Made by a program: the position numbers and the translations under genes. Positions 54,563-62,774 of a stretch of DNA of 64,000 nt are shown piece by piece (the stretch's first letter is position 1; every line of letters begins with the position of its first letter). The notes beneath the pieces are model-generated. The model was not told the origin of the DNA, made no database searches, and saw nothing but the letters and a program-made list of their open reading frames with translations. This stretch comes from CATQHP01 sp965214915 (GTDB lineage Bacteria; Acidobacteriota; Terriglobia; Bryobacterales; UBA6623), in assembly GCA_965214915.1 (NCBI GenBank), contig CBDCCP010000001.1, positions 1,488,001 to 1,552,000 on the forward strand, given 5' to 3'.

Positions 54563-56644
54563 ATGAAAGTATATACAGGCAAGGATGTACGCAACGTTGG
54601 CATTGTAGGCCACGGCGACTGCGGCAAGACGACGCTCGCGTCGGCATTGCTCTATACGGCGGGCGCAACCAACCGCCTCACGAGCGTCGACGAAGGCAAC
54701 GCAGTCACCGACTACGACGAAGAGGAAATCAGCCGAAAAGTTTCCGTATCCTCCGTGCCGGCCTATGCGGAATGGGGCGGCGTCAAGATCAACTTGATCG
54801 ACACCCCGGGCTACAACATCTTCATCAACGACGCGAAAGCCGCCCTGTCGGCCGCCGATGCCGCGCTGATTGTCGTCGACGCGGTCAACGGGATCGAAGT
54901 GCAGACCGAGAAAACCTGGGGGTTCGCCGACGATTACGGCATTCCGAAAATCATCTTCGCGAACAAGATGCATAAAGATCGTGCGTCCGCCGCGGCCGTG
55001 GTCGATCAGGTCAAAGAGATTTTCGGCGTCACGGCCGTGCCGGTGCAGCACCCGGTCGGCGAAGGGAAGAACTTCGCGGGAGTCGTGGACCTGATCCACA
55101 TGAAGACCTATGCCTACGAGCTGGGCGGCAACGGCCAGGGAACGGCCGGCGGCATCCCCGCGGACATCGCCGGCGATGTCGAAGACGCGCGCACGCAGTT
55201 GATCGAAGCCGTAGCCGAGACCGACGAAGACTTGATGAACGAGTACTTCGACGAAGGCACATTGCCCGAAGACAAAATCGTCGAGGGTTTGAAAAAGGCC
55301 GTTGCGGCAGGCGAGGTCATTCCGGTGCTGTGCGGCTCCGCCTTGCACAACATCGCTATCGACCGGCTGCTCGATTTCCTCAAGAGCGCCGCCCCGTCGC
55401 CGATCGACCGCGGCGAAATTGCAACCGAAGACGGCGCCCTCAAAGTCGATGACGGCGGCCCGCTTGCGCTGTTCGTCTGGAAGACGGCGGCGGACGCGTT
55501 TGCCGGACGGGTGACCTATTTCAAGGTGGTTTCGGGCGTCTTGCAGAACGATGCGGCGGTTTACAACCACACGCGCTCGACCGGCGAAAAATTCTCGCGC
55601 ATCGGCGTCGCCCAAGGCAAGGACTTCACGAATGTCGCCCGCTTCCATGCCGGCGACATCGGCGTGGTTGCGAAGCTCAAGGAAACCCTCACGGGCGACA
55701 GTCTGGGGGCCAAAGACTCGCCGACGACTTTCCCCAAGGCGAATATCCCGGTTCCGGCGATCTCGTACGCCATTCAACCCAAGACCCGGCAGGACGAAGA
55801 CCGTCTCAGCAGCGCGATCGCCAAGGTTCTCGAGGAAGACCTCGCGCTGAATTTCTACCGCGACCCGCAAACGCAGGAGTTCTTGCTGGCAGGCAACGGC
55901 CAACAGCATCTCGACATCGTTTGCAGCAAACTGAAGAAACGCTATAACGTCGAAGTCGAACTCAAGGCGCCCAAGATTCCGTACCGCGAAACCATCCGCG
56001 GGACGGCCGACGTTCACGGACGGCACAAAAAACAGTCCGGCGGCCACGGTCAGTTCGGCGATTGCAAAATCAAGGTGGAGCCGCTCGAGCGCGGGCAGCA
56101 ATTCGAGTTCGTCAATGAGATTTTCGGCGGGGCCATTCCTAGGACGTACATCCCGGCCGTGGAAAAGGGCATCCTCGAGGCCGCCGAGAAGGGTTACCTG
56201 GCGGGCTATCCGGTGGTGGACTTCAAGGTGACGCTGTACGACGGCTCGTATCACGAAGTCGACTCGTCGGAGCTTGCTTTCAAGTTGGCCGGCAGCAAAG
56301 CCTTCAAGCTGGCGATGGCCCAAGCCAAGCCGGCTCTGCTCGAACCCGTGATGAAAGTGGAGGTCGTCGCCCCCATGGATTTCGCGGGAGACCTGATGGG
56401 CGATCTCAATAGCCGCCGCGGACGCATCCAGGGCATGGACGCCAAAGGCGCCAACCAGATCGTCCGCGCCGAGGCGCCGATGGCCGAGATGCTGACCTAC
56501 GCCAACGATCTAACGTCGATTACGCAGGGCAGGGGCTCATTCACGATCGAGATGGGGCATTACGATTACGTGCCCCACGAGCTTGCCGCCAAAATTATCG
56601 AAGCGGCCAAGCGCGCCCGCAGCGGCGAAGAAGACGCCGATTAG
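54563..56644 (+). CDS. Elongation factor G-like translational GTPase
   Basis: 693 residues. The G domain has GIVGHGDCGKTTLASALL, DTPGYNIFINDAKAAL and ANKMHKD. Later EF-G domains are complete: GNGQQHLDIVCSKLKKRY, GGHGQFGDCKIKVEP and the C-terminal GDLMGDLNSRRGRIQGMD. It is the type annotated as EF-G-like or EF-G2 (shorter G' region, altered switch sequences) and differs from the main FusA, which sits with ribosomal protein genes in most bacteria. A role in ribosome recycling or stress is possible. It is not SelB: it has the EF-G domain IV block and no SelB winged helices. Confidence 0.88.
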   Translation: MKVYTGKDVRNVGIVGHGDCGKTTLASALLYTAGATNRLTSVDEGNAVTDYDEEEISRKVSVSSVPAYAEWGGVKINLIDTPGYNIFINDAKAALSAADAALIVVDAVNGIEVQTEKTWGFADDYGIPKIIFANKMHKDRASAAAVVDQVKEIFGVTAVPVQHPVGEGKNFAGVVDLIHMKTYAYELGGNGQGTAGGIPADIAGDVEDARTQLIEAVAETDEDLMNEYFDEGTLPEDKIVEGLKKAVAAGEVIPVLCGSALHNIAIDRLLDFLKSAAPSPIDRGEIATEDGALKVDDGGPLALFVWKTAADAFAGRVTYFKVVSGVLQNDAAVYNHTRSTGEKFSRIGVAQGKDFTNVARFHAGDIGVVAKLKETLTGDSLGAKDSPTTFPKANIPVPAISYAIQPKTRQDEDRLSSAIAKVLEEDLALNFYRDPQTQEFLLAGNGQQHLDIVCSKLKKRYNVEVELKAPKIPYRETIRGTADVHGRHKKQSGGHGQFGDCKIKVEPLERGQQFEFVNEIFGGAIPRTYIPAVEKGILEAAEKGYLAGYPVVDFKVTLYDGSYHEVDSSELAFKLAGSKAFKLAMAQAKPALLEPVMKVEVVAPMDFAGDLMGDLNSRRGRIQGMDAKGANQIVRAEAPMAEMLTYANDLTSITQGRGSFTIEMGHYDYVPHELAAKIIEAAKRARSGEEDAD

Positions 56645-56747
56645 ACGGCAAAGTCCGCGGCCGCAAGCCACTCTTTTGAAACGGAACCGCAACGGGTCGG
56701 CCCCGCGGAGCGCTCGGCGGCCTCAGCCGCACAAGGGAACCGGAGTC

Positions 56748-56764
56748 GAGAGTCTCTCCGAAGC
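56748..56764 (+). repeat. Direct repeat, outer copy (17 bp)
   Basis: GAGAGTCTCTCCGAAGC here and again at 56901-56917, inside the DUF4143 gene (codons for ESLSEA). The repeats bracket the promoter region. The unit contains the palindrome GAGAG-T-CTCTC. Confidence 0.55.
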
Positions 56765-56809
56765 ATCGCCTCATTGTCATCGCTGTGACCAACCAGGGGC
56801 GCCAACAAA

Positions 56810-56846
56810 TTCAGAGGATATTTATTGTTGAATATTATACTCTGAA
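56810..56846. promoter_or_regulatory. Inverted repeat at start of DUF4143 gene, possible operator
   Basis: TTCAGAG (56810-56816) and CTCTGAA (56840-56846) are perfect 7-bp inverted repeats in an AT-rich stretch ending three bases before the ATG. TATTAT or TATACT inside could serve as a -10 box. This is the position expected for autoregulation, but no binding protein is identified. The preceding 56645-56809 holds no gene. Confidence 0.45.
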
Positions 56847-56849
56847 AAT

Positions 56850-58025
56850 ATGGATATACAACAATCTATAGTGCGGTCCAGCTTGCTGAAGGCAACAGTT
56901 GAGAGTCTCTCCGAAGCGCCAGCGGCGGCTTTGCTGGGCGCCCGGCAGGTAGGCAAGACAACTCTGGCCGAACAGGTGGCGTCCGCATGGCCGGAGCCGT
57001 CGGCGGTCTTCGATCTGGAGATCGCCGCCGTGCGGGAAGCGCTATCTGCGACTCCCGAGAGGTTGCTCCGCCAATACGAGGGTCTGGTTGTCCTCGACGA
57101 GGTGCAGCGGATGCCGGGACTGTTCGAGGTGCTGCGCCCGCTCTGCGACGACCGCAACCGGAAAGCAGTCTTTCTTTTGTTGGGCAGCGCTTCCTTGGAC
57201 TTGATCGAGGGGGGTTCCGAAACGCTGGCGGGGCGAATCCTCTTCGTGGATGTCGGGGGTTTTTCACTTGGCGAGGTGGGTCCGCGAAATCAGGATCGGC
57301 TCTGGATGCGCGGCGGTTTCCCGCGAGCCTATTTGGCATCGTCGAATGCGGCATGGACGCGCTGGATGCAGTCGTTTACGCGCACGTTTCTGGAGCGGGA
57401 CGTTCCGGGGCTGGATTCGAGAGTGTCTCCCGAGGCATTGGGTCGTTTCTGGCGGATGCTGGCGCATTATCACGGGCAGACCTGGAACGCCTCTGAGCTG
57501 GGACGTTCGATGGACGCGAGCGTCACGGCGGTGAACCGTTACCGCGACCTACTGGCGGGCGCCTTCATGATTCGCGTATTACCGCCGTGGTTCGAGAATT
57601 TGGGCAAGAGAATCGTCAAATCTCCCAAGGTTTTCCTGCGCGACAGCGGAATCCTGCATTTCTTGCTGGGTCTCGAAGACCGCCGGGACCTGCCGATCCA
57701 CCCGCGCTACGGCGCAAGCTGGGAGGGGTTTGCCCTGGAACAGACGCTTCTTGCGCATGGCGAGCGCGACGCCTTTTTCTACGCTACCCAACGCGGTGCG
57801 GAATTGGACCTAATGCTCCTACGGCATGGCCGGCGCTGGGGCTTCGAGTTCAAATGTACCGACGCGCCGCGAACGACGAAGTCCATGCACGGCGTTATCG
57901 AAGACCTGGGGCTGGAACGCTTGTGGGTACTCTACCCCGGCGACCGAGAGTATCCGCTCACTGACATCATCACTGCTTTGCCGCTGAAAAAAATCCATAA
58001 CATTGAACTGCGCCCGACATTCTAA
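56850..58025 (+). CDS. AAA-type ATPase with DUF4143 domain
   Basis: 391 residues. The ATPase domain has Walker A LLGARQVGKTT and Walker B LVVLDEVQRMP, plus a sensor-like LLGSASLDL. The DUF4143 domain follows (about 175-390), with SFTRTFLERDVPGL, RDSGILHFLLG, SWEGFALEQTL, then GAELDLMLL and GFEFKCTDAP, an E-x-K pattern like a nuclease-fold remnant. Such single genes occur widely in bacteria and archaea, scattered by transfer; their function is not known. Its AT-rich leader differs from the flanks, which fits recent acquisition. Confidence 0.88.
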   Translation: MDIQQSIVRSSLLKATVESLSEAPAAALLGARQVGKTTLAEQVASAWPEPSAVFDLEIAAVREALSATPERLLRQYEGLVVLDEVQRMPGLFEVLRPLCDDRNRKAVFLLLGSASLDLIEGGSETLAGRILFVDVGGFSLGEVGPRNQDRLWMRGGFPRAYLASSNAAWTRWMQSFTRTFLERDVPGLDSRVSPEALGRFWRMLAHYHGQTWNASELGRSMDASVTAVNRYRDLLAGAFMIRVLPPWFENLGKRIVKSPKVFLRDSGILHFLLGLEDRRDLPIHPRYGASWEGFALEQTLLAHGERDAFFYATQRGAELDLMLLRHGRRWGFEFKCTDAPRTTKSMHGVIEDLGLERLWVLYPGDREYPLTDIITALPLKKIHNIELRPTF

Positions 58026-58094
58026 AACGCACATCGCCCCGCATCGCCGAAAGCGGGAAGCCGACGCCGCACAAGAGGAAGATCGCGGCGGCGC

Positions 58095-60029
58095 TCAATC
58101 CAGGTAGGTGTAATCGTCCAGGATCCGCGAAAACGTCGCCAGCACATCGTGCTCGTCATCGTCGCCGATCGCTCCCTGTAGCTTGCGTTCGGAAAGCCTC
58201 CGGGCGACGGCCTCGCGAAGCTGCTCGGCTTCGTGTCCCGTGTCGGCGAGCACGTCGCGAACGTTGTCGCCGCGCTCGATCCGCTCGATCCGGGCGACCC
58301 CGCCGGCATCGACCGTTATGTCTACGGCGGTGACGGCGCCGAAGAGATTGTGCAGGTCGCCCAGGGTCTCCTGGTACGCGCCCAGCATCAGGAAACCGAG
58401 GTAATACGGCCGGCCCGGACGCAGCGCGTGGAGCTCCAGGGATTCTTTGACTCGTTTGACATCGACGAAGTTGTCGATGGAGCCGTCGGAATCGCAGGTA
58501 ATGTCGCAGAGCACGCCGCGCTCGGTAGGAAGCTCGTTGAGCCGATGAATCGGCAGAATCGGGAACAACTGGTCGAACGCCCAAAAATCGGGCAACGATT
58601 GAAACATCGAGAAATTGCAGATATATTTCGACGCGAGCAAAAGGTCGAGATCCTCGAATCCTCCCGGGCGCTGCTTCAGCGTACGCGAGAGTCGGGCGGC
58701 CTTGCGGCAGATATCCCAGAACAACCACTCGCCCTTGGCCTTGTCTTCGAGATCGAGATACCCAAGCTCGAAGAGAGAGATGAGGTCGGCCCGTTGCTCG
58801 AGCGCATCGTGGTAGTACTCGCGGAAGTTTTTGACGTTGATTTCAGCCGCGATGTCGCGCAACTCCATGACGGGCGGGGATTCGGATTCGATCGCCTCGA
58901 TGGCATAGTTGCCTTCGCAACCCGGTTTGAGCACCTTGCGCACGTCGGCGACGAGCAGCGAATGGTAGGCGGCCGTCGCCCTGCCGTACTCGGTCACGAT
59001 GGTCGGAGGAGGGGCCTTTTCCTGGGAACAGACTTCGCCCACGGTATGGATCACGTCATTGGCGAATTCCTGAACCGAGTAATTCATCGAGAACTCGCTG
59101 GCGGTCTTGGAGCCGTCGTAGTCCACGCCAAGGCCGCCGCCGACATTGAGATAGTCGATCGCGAAACCCATGCGGCGGGTCTTGGCGTACACGCGCGCGG
59201 CTTCTTTGAAAGCCTGCTTGGCGCGGCGAATGTCATTGATCTGCGAGCCGATGTGGACGTGCAGCATCTTGAGCCGCCGCGCCGCGCCGCGCCGCTCGAT
59301 GAGGTCGAGCGCGCTGACCAGGGCAACGATGCTCATGCCGAATTTGGCAAACTCGCCGCCCGATTCCTCCCACCTGCCGCTGCCGCGGGCGTAGAGTTTG
59401 AGGCGGATGCCCAAGTCCGGCTGCAGGCCGAGCTTGTCGCCGAGGTCGAGCGCCGTCTCGAGCTCTTCGATGTCTTCGACGACGATGACGGTGCGGCGGC
59501 AAAGTTTCTCGGCCAGGAGCGCCATGCGCAAAAAGAGCTTGTCTTTGAGCCCGTTGCAGACGATCAACGCCTCGTCCGCCAGCGGCATGGCCAGCGCCGC
59601 CGCCAACTCGGCTTTGCTGCCGACTTCCAGGCCGTAGTTGTAGGGGCGCCCCGACTCGACGAGCCGCTGGACGACTTCGGCCTTCTGGTTGACCTTGACC
59701 GGATAGACGCCGACGTGCGCGCCGGCGTATTCGAACTCGGCGATGGCGTCAGCGAATGCCCGGTGCAAAGCCGACAGACGCTCGTCGAGAATCTGCGGGA
59801 AGCGCAACAAGAACGGCGGCGCATGCTGATCGGCAACCAGGCTTTCGACAACCTCAAAGACGTCGATGGGCAGGTTGGGGATCTTATGCGGGGTGACTTG
59901 CAGCCGGCCCGCGGCGTTGATGCCGAAATATCCGAAGCCCCAATGGTCGATCCCGTAGATTTTCGAGACCCGTTCTCTAACGTCGGTCCCGGCCAATGGC
60001 GCCAGTGGATCGCGGACGCTGCTGCCCAT
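58095..60029 (-). CDS. speA: Biosynthetic arginine decarboxylase
   Basis: 644 residues, normal for SpeA. The PLP enzyme of the alanine racemase fold makes agmatine from arginine, the first step of putrescine synthesis. Start region KIYGIDHWGFGYFGIN, the PLP-lysine motif VYPVKVNQKAEVV, GLEVGSKAELAAAL, HVHIGSQINDIRR, NVGGGLGVDYDGSKT, and the C-terminal DITCDSDGSID with the catalytic Cys and Asp are all present. It is followed on the other side by a DUF4143 gene with no functional link. Confidence 0.96.
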   Translation of the reverse strand: MGSSVRDPLAPLAGTDVRERVSKIYGIDHWGFGYFGINAAGRLQVTPHKIPNLPIDVFEVVESLVADQHAPPFLLRFPQILDERLSALHRAFADAIAEFEYAGAHVGVYPVKVNQKAEVVQRLVESGRPYNYGLEVGSKAELAAALAMPLADEALIVCNGLKDKLFLRMALLAEKLCRRTVIVVEDIEELETALDLGDKLGLQPDLGIRLKLYARGSGRWEESGGEFAKFGMSIVALVSALDLIERRGAARRLKMLHVHIGSQINDIRRAKQAFKEAARVYAKTRRMGFAIDYLNVGGGLGVDYDGSKTASEFSMNYSVQEFANDVIHTVGEVCSQEKAPPPTIVTEYGRATAAYHSLLVADVRKVLKPGCEGNYAIEAIESESPPVMELRDIAAEINVKNFREYYHDALEQRADLISLFELGYLDLEDKAKGEWLFWDICRKAARLSRTLKQRPGGFEDLDLLLASKYICNFSMFQSLPDFWAFDQLFPILPIHRLNELPTERGVLCDITCDSDGSIDNFVDVKRVKESLELHALRPGRPYYLGFLMLGAYQETLGDLHNLFGAVTAVDITVDAGGVARIERIERGDNVRDVLADTGHEAEQLREAVARRLSERKLQGAIGDDDEHDVLATFSRILDDYTYLD

Positions 60030-60065
60030 GGACCTTCATTCTCTCCCAAGAGGCGCCGCCGCGCG

Positions 60066-60725
60066 TCAACGGCGCCGCAAGGCATCGATCTTCGGTTCCC
60101 ATTGCTCGAGCGCTTCCGCGAGCCGAGAGGGAGACTCGAGTCTATGCACGGTCATCCCCGCGGCGGAGGCCGAGGCGACTCCCGTGGCGGAGTCCTCGAA
60201 CACGAGGCAGTCGCCGGCATGCGCGACGCCCGCGCGCTCGCGGAGCTTTTCGAGGGCAAGGAGATAGGGCATGGGATCGGGCTTGAGCCGGGCGACGTGA
60301 TCGCCGCAGATCACAAACTGCATCAGGTCGGCGATGCCGTGCCGTTCAAGCGTCGGCACGACATCCGGAACCGCGCTGGACGACACGACGCCCAGAGGCG
60401 CCTGCGGCGCAGTCGAGCGGATCCACTCCACTACCCGCTCGTCGACGGTCAGTTCGACCCGGCTGCGGCGGCGGTAGCAGCGGTGCTTGCGCAGGCAGCC
60501 GGCCTCGATGAGCGCTTCGGTGGGCTGCAGACCGGCTTTTTCGAGAAAGATTCTGCAGGCGTTGCGGTCGCTGATGCCGACGAAGCGCTGCACGTACTCC
60601 TCCCAGCCGACCGCCGCGCCCCAAGCGGCGGCGGCTTCGAGCCAAGCCTCGTGGTGGAGATATTCGCTGTCGCACAACGTGCCGTCGAAGTCGAACAGAA
60701 CGGCGCGAACGATTCCCGCTTCCAT
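60066..60725 (-). CDS. HAD-superfamily hydrolase, beta-phosphoglucomutase-like
   Basis: 219 residues from ATG 60725, chosen because it leads straight into VRAVLFDFDGTLCDS with the nucleophilic Asp; an ATG at 60749 also exists. The cap domain is helical (YVQRFVGISDRNACRIFLEK). The remaining motifs are VSSSAVPDVV and KPDPMPYLLALEKL, then FEDSATGVASASAAGM, typical of the beta-phosphoglucomutase/phosphatase branch. Likely a sugar-phosphate phosphatase or mutase. Its stop lies 36 bases upstream of speA on the same strand. Confidence 0.88.
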   Translation of the reverse strand: MEAGIVRAVLFDFDGTLCDSEYLHHEAWLEAAAAWGAAVGWEEYVQRFVGISDRNACRIFLEKAGLQPTEALIEAGCLRKHRCYRRRSRVELTVDERVVEWIRSTAPQAPLGVVSSSAVPDVVPTLERHGIADLMQFVICGDHVARLKPDPMPYLLALEKLRERAGVAHAGDCLVFEDSATGVASASAAGMTVHRLESPSRLAEALEQWEPKIDALRRR

Positions 60726-60851
60726 TCTCTTTGTGATGCAAGTGAACACTCTAAAAGGCTTCGCGGCAATCGCTATAAAAAACGCTTCAAGCGGGAGGCG
60801 CTGCGCGCCCTTTCGTCACGCCTTCCAGTCGAAATCCTTGTGGGGATACGC

Positions 60852-61537
60852 CTAACGCGGTCTGTGTCTTGCGCGCCAGCGAGGGTAGTCCTCGACGAGG
60901 AGCTTGGCCGGCCAGGCGCCAAGATAAGAGTAGCCAACGCGCCGTTCGCGTTCGATTTCATTGAAGTCGTAGCGGATGACCTTATCGCGTCCAATGAAGA
61001 TCGGGCGGTTCGTGCCCAATTCGTAGAACCTCGCCCAAAGCAGCGGCGCAGTTGGGTCGGCCACGGCGCGGCGGTCGCGCTCGCCGGCCTCGCTGGTGAA
61101 CTCCTCGACGCGCAGCCCGCGGATCTTGACGGACTGGAGCCACGCCACGGCGCCTTCGATGGCTGCAACGATCTCTGGGGCGGGACGCTCAATTTCCATC
61201 AAGAAACGAACGACGCCAACGGTTTCGTTGCCGGAGAGCGAGGGCGGCTCGTAGTTGCGCGCCCAGGCGGGATCGAGCGTGTTTTCGTCGTGCTGGGCGC
61301 ACCAGGCGGTGGGTTTGCCCCCCTGCTTCACCTGAGTGCGTAGGATCAGGTCGGCCCCTCGGGCGACGGCGGAGGCGGCCTTGGCTTGGCGGGACTCGTC
61401 GACAAAGCTGTAGGGCGCCTTGCCCGCGCCGGTGTTGCGCAGAAGCGTCAGCACATTGACCATCGCGTTGTCGTTGTAGGTGATCCGGGAGTAGTAGCCT
61501 TCACGGAGGGGGAAATACTGGGGCCAGCCGCCGTTAG
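60852..61537 (-). pseudogene. Pectate lyase (PL10-type) fragment, 5' end lost at IS5
   Basis: The C-terminal 228 residues or so of a PL10-type pectate lyase. NGGWPQYFPL lies at the IS junction; RITYNDNAMVNVLTLLR, TAWCAQHDENTLDPAWARNYEPPS and ATVAW-like repeats of helical segments follow, with the C-terminal FIGRDKVIRYDFNEIE. Pectate lyase cuts polygalacturonate. The N-terminal third is absent and is not found beyond the IS, where a different gene on the other strand begins. Confidence 0.85.
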
Positions 61538-62772
61538 GGAAACTCTGAACAAGCAGGCTATTGACTGGGATAATAAGGGGAGAGCAGCGGGCACGGGGAA
61601 TAAGGGGGAGAGCGATGGCGCAGCGGACGTTTGCAGAATTGGAGTACGAGGGGAAGAAGAAGCAGACGAGGCGGGAGAAGTTTCTGGCACGGATGGAGGA
61701 CTTGATTCCGTGGGAGCGCTTGGAGGAGCGCATCCGCCCGTACTACCCCCAAGCGGGGCGGGGGCGGCGACCGTACGCGTTGGCGGTGATGCTGCGCGTG
61801 CATTGCGTGCAGTTGTTTTACAACGTGAGCGATCCGGGGATGGAGGACATGCTGTACGAGATCGAGTCGGTGCGGCGCTTCGTGGGCTTGCGTTTGGGGG
61901 ATGCGCTGCCGGACGAGACGACGATTTTGAACTTTCGGCATCTGTTGGAGCGGCACGAGTTGGGCGGGAAGCTGATGGCGGAGATCAACGCGCACTTGGC
62001 GGAGCAAGGCTTGCGGCTGCGGGAGGGGACGATTCTGGACGCGACGATCATCGCGGCGCCGAGTTCGACGAAGAACAAGAAGCGGAGTCGCGACCCACAG
62101 ATGCAGCAGACGAAGAAGGGGAATCAATGGTATTTCGGGATGAAGGCGCATATCGGCGTGGACGCCGAGACGGGGCTGACGCATAGCGTGGCGGCGACGG
62201 CGGCGAACGTGGCGGATGTGACCCAAGGGCATGAGTTGCTGCACGGCGGGGAGCGGGAGGTGTGCGCGGATGCGGGTTACCAGGGGATCGACAAGCGCGC
62301 GGAGCATCGGGGGCGTAAGGTGCGCTGGCAAGTGGCCTTGAAGGCTGGGCAGCGGCGGCGCTTGGCGGCGGGCAGCGCGGAGGCGCGGGCGGAGCGGCGC
62401 AAGGCAGAGGTGCGGGCCAAGGTGGAGCACCCGTTTCTGTACGTGAAGCGGCACTTTGGCTACGCCAAGGTGCGCTATCGCGGCTTGGCCAAGAACCGGG
62501 AGCGGATCAGTCTGCTGTTGGGCTTCGCCAATCTGCTGCTTGCCGGGCGCTACGCGACGGCCTGAGCGCCACAATACAGGAGTCGTGCGTCCATGCCGGC
62601 GCCAAGCCGCAGAAGCGGAGTCGAAGCCGTCGCTGCGGGGTCAAAAATTGGCGTTGCGAAGTCAAAATCGGCAGGATTCAGCCGCAAAATTCGCCGGCAG
62701 CCCGGCTGCAACCGCTCCTTACGGACAACTTCAACCAGCCAACGCGCCAAAACCACTTTATTCAGACTTTCC
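61538..62772 (+). mobile_element. IS5-group insertion sequence, copy 2 (mismatched flanks)
   Basis: 1,235 bp, the same length and orientation as copy 1, 20,615 bp downstream, differing at about three bases by eye. The ends are the same inverted repeats. The left flank is TTAG (61534-61537) and the right is CTAA (62773-62776), so there is no direct target duplication. A pectate lyase fragment ends on the left and a TonB receptor fragment begins on the right. Confidence 0.93.
61615..62565 (+). CDS. IS5-group transposase (copy 2)
   Basis: 316 residues, intact, identical to copy 1 except Leu for Met (ERLEERI) and Gln for His (QMQQTKKG). The DDE residues are kept, so it is likely active. The frame is open to a TTG at 61561. 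Confidence 0.94.
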   Translation: MAQRTFAELEYEGKKKQTRREKFLARMEDLIPWERLEERIRPYYPQAGRGRRPYALAVMLRVHCVQLFYNVSDPGMEDMLYEIESVRRFVGLRLGDALPDETTILNFRHLLERHELGGKLMAEINAHLAEQGLRLREGTILDATIIAAPSSTKNKKRSRDPQMQQTKKGNQWYFGMKAHIGVDAETGLTHSVAATAANVADVTQGHELLHGGEREVCADAGYQGIDKRAEHRGRKVRWQVALKAGQRRRLAAGSAEARAERRKAEVRAKVEHPFLYVKRHFGYAKVRYRGLAKNRERISLLLGFANLLLAGRYATA

Positions 62773-62774
62773 CT

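Noticed and set aside
54563..56644. Possible SelB, because selA and selD are in the window
   Set aside because: It has the EF-G domain arrangement and C-terminal block and lacks the SelB winged-helix domains.
56583..56831. Small gene between the EF-G-like gene and the DUF4143 gene
   Set aside because: It mostly overlaps the end of the EF-G-like gene in another frame and the rest is low-complexity; only the repeated ESLSEA block is notable.
58233..61343. A very long plus-strand reading frame opposite speA and the HAD gene
   Set aside because: It is antisense to two clear enzymes and has no recognisable domain; high GC makes such frames common.
40923..62772. Composite transposon formed by the two IS5 copies
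   Set aside because: The inner gene content is ordinary chromosome (rsmI, speA), copy 1 has its own TTAA duplication, and the outer flanks do not match.
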